NCBI RefSeq assembly: GCF_965363235.1
Contig: NC_134849.1
Coordinates: 59,973,122-60,037,121, forward strand
Direction of reading: 5' to 3'
From: Mytilus galloprovincialis
Lineage: Eukaryota > Mollusca > Bivalvia > Mytilida > Mytilidae
Length of the DNA stretch: 64,000 bases
The notes under the pieces are model-generated. The model was not told where the DNA came from, ran no database searches, and saw only the letters and a list, made by a program, of their open reading frames with translations. The first letter of the stretch is position 1, and every line of letters starts with the position of its first letter. Shown here in pieces: positions 55,213 to 64,000 of this stretch. The position numbers and the translations under genes are program-made.

Positions 55213-57700
55213 GAAGGAGATATAAATGCCTGGATGTATCTACATAACATACACGAATATTACATGTTCTGTGTGATTTCAGAAGACAATGTGCCCTTTT
55301 GGTTTATAAATAGAAATACATCGACTTATGTGAAAATATGGAAAACTCTTGTACTTTAAAACCCGATCATTTAACTTGTTGAAAACTGTTTTATTACAAC
55401 GATTTGAAATATTGACATGAAAATATCTCGAATAAGATACACACAAGAATGGCATACTTTAATGATTTGTTATGTAAGCACGACCAACCATGTCGATTTT
55501 GATTATTTAACAATAGTTTAATATTGTAAGACAAAACAAGTAGCCGCAATATGTTAACCATAACAGGTCTGGGATTTATTTCATTATCCACAACCAAATA
55601 GAAAATGCGATTCTGTTTTACAATCAAATAAAGATGTCGATATATATTTCCCTGCATTTTTATTTTTTGTATGTGTTATGTTTCTTTTCCTAATGTTCCG
55701 GTTTTTTCTTGTTTTTTTTTTTGTTTTTTTTCTTGTTTTATTTGTTCCATGCTATGTATGTTTTCATTTGTATTTCTTTTTCTTAAATAATAAAAACAAA
55801 CAAATGTTGAAACAAATGAAAAAATATTTGGCTATTTTTGTAGGTACATTTTGGTTAATATAGCTTATCATTCATTCAGTTGCTTTTATTTTTTTGCTTT
55901 CTGCATTATTTTGGGTTGAACATTCCCGATGAAGTTGAATCTAAACATATCCTTTCAGTAAACGATACTGTGTATGGATTAAGGAAAAAGGAATACACAT
56001 ACTTTATCTTAATAGATATAAGAAAATGAATGGGGCAATGAGACACCTCTGCATCCAAGTCACAATTTGTAAAAGTTAACTATTATAGGTCAAAGTACGG
56101 TCTTATGACTTTATCACTACATTGGATTTTTTACTTCTACGTTTGTTTGTAGCAAATATAAAAGAGTTTTGTTATTAGATAGTTATGTATTGCGTGTTTA
56201 TAGAGTACAATCATTCGTTTGTTTATTTTTATTATTTCTCAGATTTATGCTCAAGGATATATGACAAAGAGTACAAACAAATGGATAAAATGGTGTCATT
56301 TTGAAATTCTACCTGATAGTACAATCTTCTGTTGTGTAAATAGATTGAATTGAATTGTTCTTAATGACTACTTTAATGATAAGTGATGTTGAATAGTTTT
56401 GATATTAGCCGTTTCAACATGACGAATCAATTAAGGATTTATTGTTTTTCAGAAACTTTATGGCTCATAAGGTGAGGTGTATTTTTAGAATTGTACATTA
56501 GAAAATTAAAACTTGCAGTAACTAAGGCCTTGGGAAAATGCATATGCGTACAAGTAAATACTATTTCATAATGCTTCATTCAAATTTCCAGTCATATCAT
56601 TTAAAAATGTAATTATTATTCAAAATAATTGAATAATTTCCAGTGAGTTTGAATACTGAAAGACTTTAAAGATGCAACACTTCTGTTTATCATAGATATA
56701 TGAAGATGTGGTGTGAGTGTCAATGAGACAACTCTCTATCCAAATAACAATTTAAAAAAGTAAACCATTATCATGTTTATTTTCTTAAGTATTAGAAAAA
56801 TATGAAAACTAATGTTATGCTAGTTGTTATTTAACAAACGAACAACACTAAATGCCGTTTCTGTACTTGTTCAATACCTGTGTTTGATTGATTGATGTGT
56901 TCTAATACCCATGTCAAGCGCCACTTTTGGGCTATTTCGTGACGGCTAGTTTTTAACGGTGGAGGAAGCCGGAGTGCCCGCAAAAAACCACCGAACTTCG
57001 TAAAAGAAAACTGACAATCCTAATCAATTAAGATTTGTGTCGAGTACACCCGCACAGGCGTGGTTCGAACTCACTACCTTAGTCATGATTTACATATAGT
57101 TTTCTGAAATTATATGTTGAGAAATTAAAAAGGATTCAAAAGCTGCGGTCCAAACTACTGCATTCAAAGCTGACCTTTTTTCTTAAGTAAGATATTTATT
57201 AAGGCCTTTTTGGTCGTATTGTAATATAGTCATTTATTCCTATAAAATGAGACAAACAATTGTCTTTCAATATAGTATTGATTCAAGCAGTCTTAAGGAA
57301 GATTATTCCAGAAATGAACATTCGGACGCACGTAATTAATTACATAGTAATTTGATAAATTAAAACAAGTGATTTCTGAATTTTCCATCTACTCATTTGT
57401 ACAGAAACGAGAATTGTGAAACGAAACCCCCTGCTAACCATTCTGTTAAACTTTAAAACTCAAGTTTGTCACACGTCACACTTTTCAAGGCCTCTTTATT
57501 TTTTTTTAAATGTGAAAAATCTAATACGATAAAGTGCGCATTTCTATTGTTGCTTTATTGATGTCTATGAGTATATTACGAATATACCTAAAAGGCACTT
57601 TCCTAATTATTCTAATATCTCTTCCATCCTACGTGATATGTCATTATCCCCGAGTGATATAACAGCATACAACGAATGGAAATATCAAATAATATTTTAA
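55213..57700. other. Intergenic region between P4HA and GPCR genes
   Basis: AT-rich. It holds fragments of the GCCAATGAG repeat at 56,030-56,100 ('caatgagacacctctgcatc') and 56,700-56,775 ('gaagatgtggtgtgagtgtc'), and the tRNA-related repeat at 56,930-57,090. The + frame at 55,678-55,863 is low-complexity T-rich sequence. No gene is seen. Confidence 0.55.
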
Positions 57701-57769
57701 TTATAAAATCAGAATGAAAATAGTAAAAAGCTATAACGGTAATAAAAGCATCGAGAAAGTGATTTCACC

Positions 57770-59329
57770 ATGTATTTTGCAATATATTCGAGGATTCCTT
57801 TTGCGTTAAATTTTTTTGCTGGGCCGGTATTTTCGTACGTAGCTTTTTTAATGAATACAGTCATCCTACTTGTGCTATTTGATAAAGAAATCAAAACACC
57901 TTCAACTATTCTGTTACAAGGACTTGCAATTGCAGATGGATTAACATCGATTTGCATATATGGCTTCGAGCCACTGTTTAAACATTTTTATGAAGAAATT
58001 GTCAGTTCGAATAAAAGCAGCAATTTTGCGATATGGTTGGACAGTGAGAGTTCAAACAAAACATTTTCGATGAGCGAAGTACAGAAAATAGTGAGTCTTA
58101 AATATCCATACTGCTTAGGACATTACTTGTTATCTCAGCTGGCCGAAACTTTTCACATGGTATCAATTTTGATAACGGCTTCCATCGGAATTCAAAAAAT
58201 AATTGCAGTTGTTTGGCCAGTATGGTGTAGGACAACCGTTACAATAAAAAAGTCCACTGTTATTTGTTTTTCTCTTTTTATATTTTCTGTGGTATTTAAC
58301 ATGCCGAAATTATTCGTTGTTAGTATCTACTCTGACAAGAACGACAGCACGTGTATATTGTCAAAACCAGTTTCGTTTTTAGAAAAATACGTTTTGACTT
58401 TTCATCCTATTTTTTATAGTGTTATTCTATTTTTCTGTATGTTAGCTATGATCGTATCTACAATTTGCATCATATTCAAACTATGTAAAAAAAGAAAAAT
58501 TAAAATGCATACTTCTGCCTCGAAATCCGAAACAATGTCTTGCTTATTGACAGTGTTCGTGATGACAGTGTTCCTATTGTCAGAGATACCGAGACTTTAC
58601 ATCAACACTATCATATTTAAGACATATCATTCCGATTTAGCCGATAAGAACATTGCGTGGAGCAAGGTGAGGCAAGAAATACACAAAAAGTCATCAGAAT
58701 GCTATCGCGATGTTGAAGATAATTTCTTAATGAAATTAAAGTCAGATTTTAACTTTTCAGAGACAGGTTGTTTTAATGCATCTGACAGATTACAAAGTTA
58801 CATACCGATAATTGATTCACGAATAGATAGACTTATATTTATCAACAAGAACTATGGGAAAACATTGAGCTTAAAGTTGGTTAAAGTATACCAGAGTATT
58901 GTTGATAATATTATTACACAATTATCTGCAGTTGTGATTGACAACCTACAAAAGAGGATTACAAAAATAGCAACTTTTTTAATATGTAACAATGTTATTG
59001 ACCAAGTACTGTTTCTGTACATTAACGAGTATCTGTTATGTGACGGCAGCGTTGTAAACGCTTTACATGACGAATTTCCTGCACTTATATTAGGAATTAC
59101 TCCATACAGTGAGACAGTGAACTATTTACTAAACATAACATGGAGACGCAGTTACCTTACTCTCGAATCTGTGAAGATTCTTACAGAAGTACTCAAATTC
59201 TGCACTGTATTTGCGTGTGCTTCTAATTTCGTCATCTATATTGCTATGAGCAGAAAATTAAGAGAGGCATTATCAAAGAAACTCAAATATTTTAAATGTT
59301 GGGAGAATATTAAGGAACCTTTAAACTAA
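57770..59329 (+). CDS. Rhodopsin-type GPCR with giant third extracellular loop
   Basis: Intronless, 519 residues. TM1 about 15-37 (FLMNTVILLVLF), TM2 45-70 with the class A signature LAIAD, C115 before TM3 and C195 in ECL2 as the likely disulfide, TM3 116-150 ending SIGIQKIIAVVWP (a QK in place of DRY), TM4 162-187, TM5 205-238, TM6 256-283 (FLLSEIPRLYINTI), TM7 468-492 with NFVIY for NPxxY, then basic helix 8 (MSRKLREALSKK). The TM3 and TM6 motifs recall lophotrochozoan FMRFamide/myosuppressin or sex-peptide-receptor-like GPCRs. Residues 284-465, between TM6 and TM7, form an extracellular insert with four Cys and several N-glycosylation sites; this loop is normally a few to some tens of residues. 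Ligand unknown. ATG 57,770 puts TM1 close to the N-terminus. A possible AATAAA lies at 59,428. Confidence 0.85.
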   Translation: MYFAIYSRIPFALNFFAGPVFSYVAFLMNTVILLVLFDKEIKTPSTILLQGLAIADGLTSICIYGFEPLFKHFYEEIVSSNKSSNFAIWLDSESSNKTFSMSEVQKIVSLKYPYCLGHYLLSQLAETFHMVSILITASIGIQKIIAVVWPVWCRTTVTIKKSTVICFSLFIFSVVFNMPKLFVVSIYSDKNDSTCILSKPVSFLEKYVLTFHPIFYSVILFFCMLAMIVSTICIIFKLCKKRKIKMHTSASKSETMSCLLTVFVMTVFLLSEIPRLYINTIIFKTYHSDLADKNIAWSKVRQEIHKKSSECYRDVEDNFLMKLKSDFNFSETGCFNASDRLQSYIPIIDSRIDRLIFINKNYGKTLSLKLVKVYQSIVDNIITQLSAVVIDNLQKRITKIATFLICNNVIDQVLFLYINEYLLCDGSVVNALHDEFPALILGITPYSETVNYLLNITWRRSYLTLESVKILTEVLKFCTVFACASNFVIYIAMSRKLREALSKKLKYFKCWENIKEPLN

Positions 59330-59427
59330 ATATGTTTAATTTTGCATTATAACATACTATACACCTTTGTTTGCAATTTTTATGTTTTTTATACTTAGTT
59401 TGGATGATTGAACTAGTTCTCCGCTGA

Positions 59428-59433
59428 AATAAA
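59428..59433 (+). terminator. Candidate poly(A) signal of the GPCR gene
   Basis: AATAAA about 100 bp after the stop codon, the first such hexamer downstream. Confidence 0.4.
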
Positions 59434-59574
59434 TGAACAATTACGTTTTTAATAGTTTGGATTTGATTTGATTTCGTGTGCTTGCCTATAATCTCAAAGC
59501 TATATTTTGCGTTCCATTTCTAAAATTTTGTTTTCGAAGCTCCACTTCACATTTTATTTGGCATTCAAACTGTT

Positions 59575-59650
59575 TTTATGAATGCGCTAATGAAATGACG
59601 GGTCTTATGAAGACGAAAGCACATTTGGCGCTCCAAATTATAAGCTTGGT
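59575..59650 (+). repeat. Degenerate hammerhead-like repeat
   Basis: 'ctaatgaaatgacgggtctt', 'atgaagacgaaagc' and 'acatttggcgctc' parallel CTGATGA, stem II and GAAA of the intact motifs, with changes in the core (CTAATGA) and an enlarged stem II side, so it is unlikely to cleave. Confidence 0.4.
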
Positions 59651-59779
59651 ACATTTGTTAAGTTTTTCTATATATAAAAATGTTGATTGTAAACACTCAC
59701 CAGTTCAGGATAAACTAAAACGAAAAATAGCCAACCCAATTAATAATACTTTAAGGAGATACTATCCTTGAATGATTGT

Positions 59780-60470
59780 TATCATAATTAATAAGCATAT
59801 TATCTCGAAATTTTTCATAAAGCGATGATGATCAACAATAAAAGATCTACGAACAAGGATGACTTTAGAAGGAAGATATAAATGACGAAATATTTTACTA
59901 ATTTCGTGACTTATCTAACATCGACAAAAATCATAACAGGAAGGGAGAAAACAGACAACAACAATCGACAACATAGGATCTTCGAAAAGGCTGATAAGAT
60001 GAAAACCATTAAATGACTCAAATCAAAATCTGTATTTATCTAAAACAATTTTAAAGATCAACATGAGCGACAAAGACACCTTAGAGTCTCTTTTACACTT
60101 ATTTTATGATTTTTTTTATAACATGGATTGTAATTAGTAATCGATATTTGTTGCCATGCTGATATACTCCCGCAGTGTAAAATGCAAAAGCTAGAACAAA
60201 AAATGCTTTTTGAAACAACAACAAAATGTAAGTAGTATCTCATTTTCTACTTTCGTTGGAAAGCCCTTCCATCGAGTATTCAGGCTGCATTATAACCAAA
60301 TGGCATGATCATCTTCAATTGCAGACACAATGAAAATATTCATAGTAAGCTAAAACTGTTATTACAAAATATAAGTACAAGTTTGATTCACGATTCGATC
60401 CTTCTTATGCATTCGTTAAGTACCTGAGTAAAAGCAGTTAGAAAACGATCAATCATTATTGGTTCAATGT
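59780..60470. other. No gene recognised
   Basis: AT-rich sequence without long frames, splice-supported homology or clear repeats. Confidence 0.5.
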
Positions 60471-60479
60471 GGTTTGTTT

Positions 60480-60800
60480 GAAGATGTTGAGGTAGAAAAG
60501 CCTTAGTTTTTCAAAAAATTCAAACATTTGTAAACAGTAAATTTATAAATATAACCATATCAATGACAATTCATGTCAGCGCAAAAAGTGCTCACTACTG
60601 GGCTTGTGATACCCTCTGGAAATAAATCTCCACCAGCAGTGGCATCGACCCAGTGGTTGTAAATAAACTCATCATAAGTACCAGGACTAAATTTAGTATA
60701 TACGCCAGACGCGCGTTTCGTCTACAAAAGACTCATCAGTGACGCTCGAATCCAAAAAAGTTAAAAAGGCCAAATAAAGTACGAAGTTGAAGAGCATATG
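60480..60800 (-). mobile_element. Hammerhead-ribozyme retroelement (reverse orientation)
   Basis: On the - strand: 'cttcaacttcgtactttatt', the hammerhead at 60,750-60,703, 'tcctggtacttatgatgagt', 'gatgccactgctggtggaga', then 'attgtcattgatatggttat' and 'aaggcttttctacctcaaca', which match the units at 49,134-49,622. Same family, with an order that suggests terminal-repeat structure. Confidence 0.7.
60703..60750 (-). ncRNA. Hammerhead ribozyme, type I
   Basis: Reverse complement reads GCGTCA-CTGATGA-GTC-TTTTGTA-GAC-GAAA-CGCGCGTC-TGGCGT; the core is identical to that at 54,253. Stem I is GCGTCA/TGGCGT. Confidence 0.85.
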
Positions 60801-61960
60801 TTCATTTTTCTGCCATTAGAGGAGTTCGACTTTGTGTGGTGACAACAACATAATATAACACTTATACGTTATAATAATATATTTTTGTTTAATACGGGAC
60901 AACTACGTATACATAATACCATAAACAAGGGATTTGTATGAATAGGACAATTAATAGAAATTCTGACTCTGTTTGCACTAATGATCTCTAACAGGTTCAT
61001 TTTCACAAAGTCCCTAAGATAATACTATCTCTAGGCTTATAAAATGCGAAATTAGCAATATTATGTGATTCTTTTTCTTTTACAGAATATCCTTGAACTG
61101 TATATAAAAAAAGTAAAATCACAATAATGTTGTATGCATATTTGTAAATATTTTCAGAAATCTTTTTAAATTATATTAAAAGCAACAAACTAATGCATTG
61201 CAATTAAAGTAATTTTTAAAACGTTCCAGTTAATGTCAACCTGTATTCTTATATTAAATGATTTTATAGAATTTTTTTTATAAAGCCTAGGATCGTTTGT
61301 CAACATGTCATCAACTAACGTTAGTCAATAAACAGCAATTCTTTATATTTCGTTTCTATAAAACGTTCTGGTAAATGTCTAGCAACACTGTTCTTTGCTT
61401 GAATTCATACTGAAGTAATATAAGAATGTTTTTTTCCCCCAATTAGCCGAGAAATATGAGATGAAATATTCTTCACTCAACAATTTTGTCCATTAAAGTA
61501 ACTTAATTCATGCCAATTTAATAAATTTGAGAAAAGTCTTAGTTTTAAGTAGATATTTTTTTTTAAATATCCATAAAGAAGAATAATAATAAACAACTAC
61601 AATGTTTTTTACCTGATGACCTTTTTGACAAAAATTGACTGATCCGCTTTTCTGACAAACAAGTTGTTATTGCCAAAATGATTCATTTCTGTCATTATAG
61701 CCTCAATAGAAATTAAATTCATCAAAATTACATACAAACAATGCTTTTGATGTTTGAAAAATTGGACATGTGTTTGTGTGTGTCTAAATGTTTGACAATT
61801 TATTTAAATGAGTCTGCATTTTGAATATCTAAAATTTGAAACATCATTTATTTGTTCTTATCGCTGCATGGAGACAGCTGGTCGTAATTATAGACTATAA
61901 ATAAAAATTGCACATCGTATCAATGAATAATTTAAATTAATTTATTGTTAAAGTTAGAAA
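60801..61960. other. No gene recognised
   Basis: AT-rich spacer; only short chance frames. Confidence 0.5.
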
Positions 61961-61974
61961 ATTCAAAGTATTTG

Positions 61975-62045
61975 CAATGAGGAGATGTGGTATGTTTAAT
62001 TTGCCAATGAGACAATTATCCAACAGAAAATATCGTAATAAGGGT
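61975..62045 (+). repeat. Mussel dispersed repeat fragment
   Basis: 'ggagatgtggtatgtttaat' then 'ttgccaatgagacaattatc': the 5' end of the GCCAATGAG family only. Confidence 0.65.
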
Positions 62046-62049
62046 GTAA

Positions 62050-64000
62050 AGTTTGTCTCACAATTCTGCTTGTTATTTCCGTTTATTCAAGTAATATATA
62101 ATTATAGTAAAATACATTATATCCAATCAGGGACATACATAGTACTACAAAATGTGTTTATCTTATAAACTTCAATTAACTAAAAATAACCATCAACCTC
62201 ATCAGGGGGCTCACATGTAATCTACTTAGCATAACAGTGAGACAAAGGTCATATTTGACCGTTTCGCATAAATTCCGTATAGAAGCAAGACGGGTTGCGG
62301 AGACAATACAAGCGTCTTTCAATATGCATTGATCACCCACCTTGGACAGATCAAGTGTATGAAGGAAGTAAAAACTTGACAAATTGACCGTTCAGAATTT
62401 AGATGGTTAATATTCTGTTCGTACGCCTTTATTTTTACCATTGATGCATGTAGATGTATGGATGTCTTTTCACATTAAAGCATTCATAATGAAATCATTG
62501 TCACATATAAACATTTACTAAGTGAATATGTAGAAAGAATGCTTATAAATACTTTATCGATAAGTTAGAGGGATTAAGTGTTCCAGATGTCGTTTAACTA
62601 ATAAACAAAACTTTGTTAATCAAACGCATGGTTGATATTGATATTAAAATGATTTGCTGAAAACTTTATGATAGTGAAATACATAATTTGAGCTAACGTA
62701 AATCACCACTGTGCGTTAAACTACCAACAGCCAATCAATCTAATGCCATTCCAGGATTCAAGTACAAAAAAAAGAAAGATGTGCTATATTTTCATTGCAT
62801 CAACTATTATATAACAACAAACAATTGTGCTTGCCTAATTTCGTTCATATTTTGTAATTTGATAATGTGGCTTCTTCTAATTTTCTATTATTGCCGATAA
62901 TGTTGAGATATTTCTAAGGTGTTTGATTGCTATTTTATGGTTAAATCCCTGACTTTTTTTACTGATTAGTACTCTTATTTCTTTTTACTTTAAAGCGATC
63001 TCAACGATCGATGGTGACGCCGTATATAAAGTTTTTTTTTACATATGTTCATACACACAATTCAATTCTATATCACAATTTGACAGTGCACAGAAAACTA
63101 CATTTTTAACAAGGAATATAAAACGTTGCGTTTTTTTGGTGATGAGATATTTAACTATTTATGTACACCCAAGATGGTCAAGTTAGTGTAAACATACATT
63201 ACTCATTTATTTGAAGTAACTAATATAACTGGATAATTTATAGGATCTGCAAACATGCTGTTATGTTTAACTAATCTGTTTTCTAATACAAACCGGAACA
63301 AATCATGCGTGTAATGTCCAAGGATAAAGAGTGTAAAGAAATTGAATATTTCTTCACAATAAACTTATTTTCATATTACCGACTTTTGTCTCCGAATAAT
63401 GTAATTTGCTGACAGGTTACCTAATCTGTGATTAGACATTCTGGTACACGGTGAAGTAAGAGCATCCAAAAGAAGTAAATTAAAAACAAACAAAAATTCT
63501 GTTGACTTCGAGGGGGGGGGGGGTTACTGATTTGCCGATTATTTTGTCGTATATTGAAAACATTAAACAGCTTATCTCCTCCACAAAACGACCGATTTAA
63601 AGCCTAAACTTACTTCTTTATGTTGCTCTTGGTTGACCAAGTACCAAGAGGTCCAATCATATAGAGGGAAACCTGTCGAAAATATATAAATTCCGGAGCC
63701 ACAAGTCGGAATTATAAAAAAAATTGTCTTTGATTTCATGACTGTTACAATTAAGTGTATGAAAAGAAAACAAGCAGCGAAAGTGAATATCAATAAACTA
63801 TATGTTTATTTTTTTGTTTGTTTGGTTGTATGTTTGTTTCATTTGCATCGTGTGTAGAGTATAAAAAAAACAGGATTATTTGACAATCAATAGAATTGGC
63901 TTTTACTTTTTAGTCCTGTCTGGTCAAACAGTCCTCTAACTATTTCTACTCCAAAACATAATTGGCTTACAAAATATCGTATGTGGTTGTTGTTTTTAAA
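62050..64000. other. No gene recognised
   Basis: AT-rich sequence with a G run at about 63,513-63,523 and poly-T stretches. The frames at 62,176-62,382 (-) and 63,572-63,793 (-) have no recognisable domain or splice support. Confidence 0.5.

Noticed and set aside
1-64000. CRISPR arrays, bacterial operons, phage or virus genes
   Set aside because: Exon-intron structure, AT-rich introns and animal repeat families show eukaryotic DNA; no spacer-repeat arrays or viral genes were seen.

Overview
The window looks like nuclear DNA of a marine bivalve, most likely a mussel (Mytilus or a close relative). The DNA is strongly AT-rich, genes have many small exons with long repeat-filled introns, and several dispersed repeats that I recognise from mussel genomes recur throughout (for example the family containing 'GCCAATGAGACAACTCTCC', and hammerhead-ribozyme elements containing 'CTGATGAGTC...GACGAAACGCGCGTC'). 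The species call is inference; I could not search a database.

Layout. (1) 1-4900: repeats, hairpin elements and two exons of a sodium-activated potassium channel (KCNT/Slo2) homologue. (2) About 4,960-19,320 and 19,500-35,700 are two copies of one tandem segmental duplication; the tail of a possible earlier unit is visible at 1,638-1,920. Each unit has, on the + strand, the C-terminal exons of the KCNT-like channel, disrupted by different lesions in each copy, and, convergent on the - strand, a gene for a single-pass membrane protein with a signal peptide, a Thr/Ser-rich mucin-like stalk of 15-residue repeats and a C-terminal transmembrane helix. In unit 2 this gene is intact and also has an extracellular farnesoic-acid-O-methyltransferase-like (FAMeT) domain exon. 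In unit 1 that exon is a 148-bp remnant, but the flanking intron phases would still allow the signal-peptide exon to splice in frame to the stalk exon. (3) 27,400-31,480 and 35,700-38,800 are repeat mosaics. (4) 38,875-54,901, + strand: a complete 12-exon prolyl 4-hydroxylase alpha-subunit gene (533 codons plus stop), with Fe(II) and 2-oxoglutarate ligands present and one GC-AG intron. Its introns carry a tRNA-derived SINE, hairpins and hammerhead-ribozyme elements. (5) 57,770-59,329, + strand: an intronless rhodopsin-type GPCR with a very unusual insertion of about 180 residues between TM6 and TM7. (6) 59,800-64,000: no gene seen; one more hammerhead element.

The genes do not form a pathway. 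Prolyl hydroxylase acts in the ER on collagen-like proteins, which matters for mussel byssus. The FAMeT/mucin proteins and the GPCR look like surface proteins of expanding bivalve families. The most notable points are the duplicated KCNT/FAMeT-mucin pair with divergent decay, the GPCR with a giant third extracellular loop, the ribozyme elements, and a nested transposon insertion whose empty site is kept in the sister unit.
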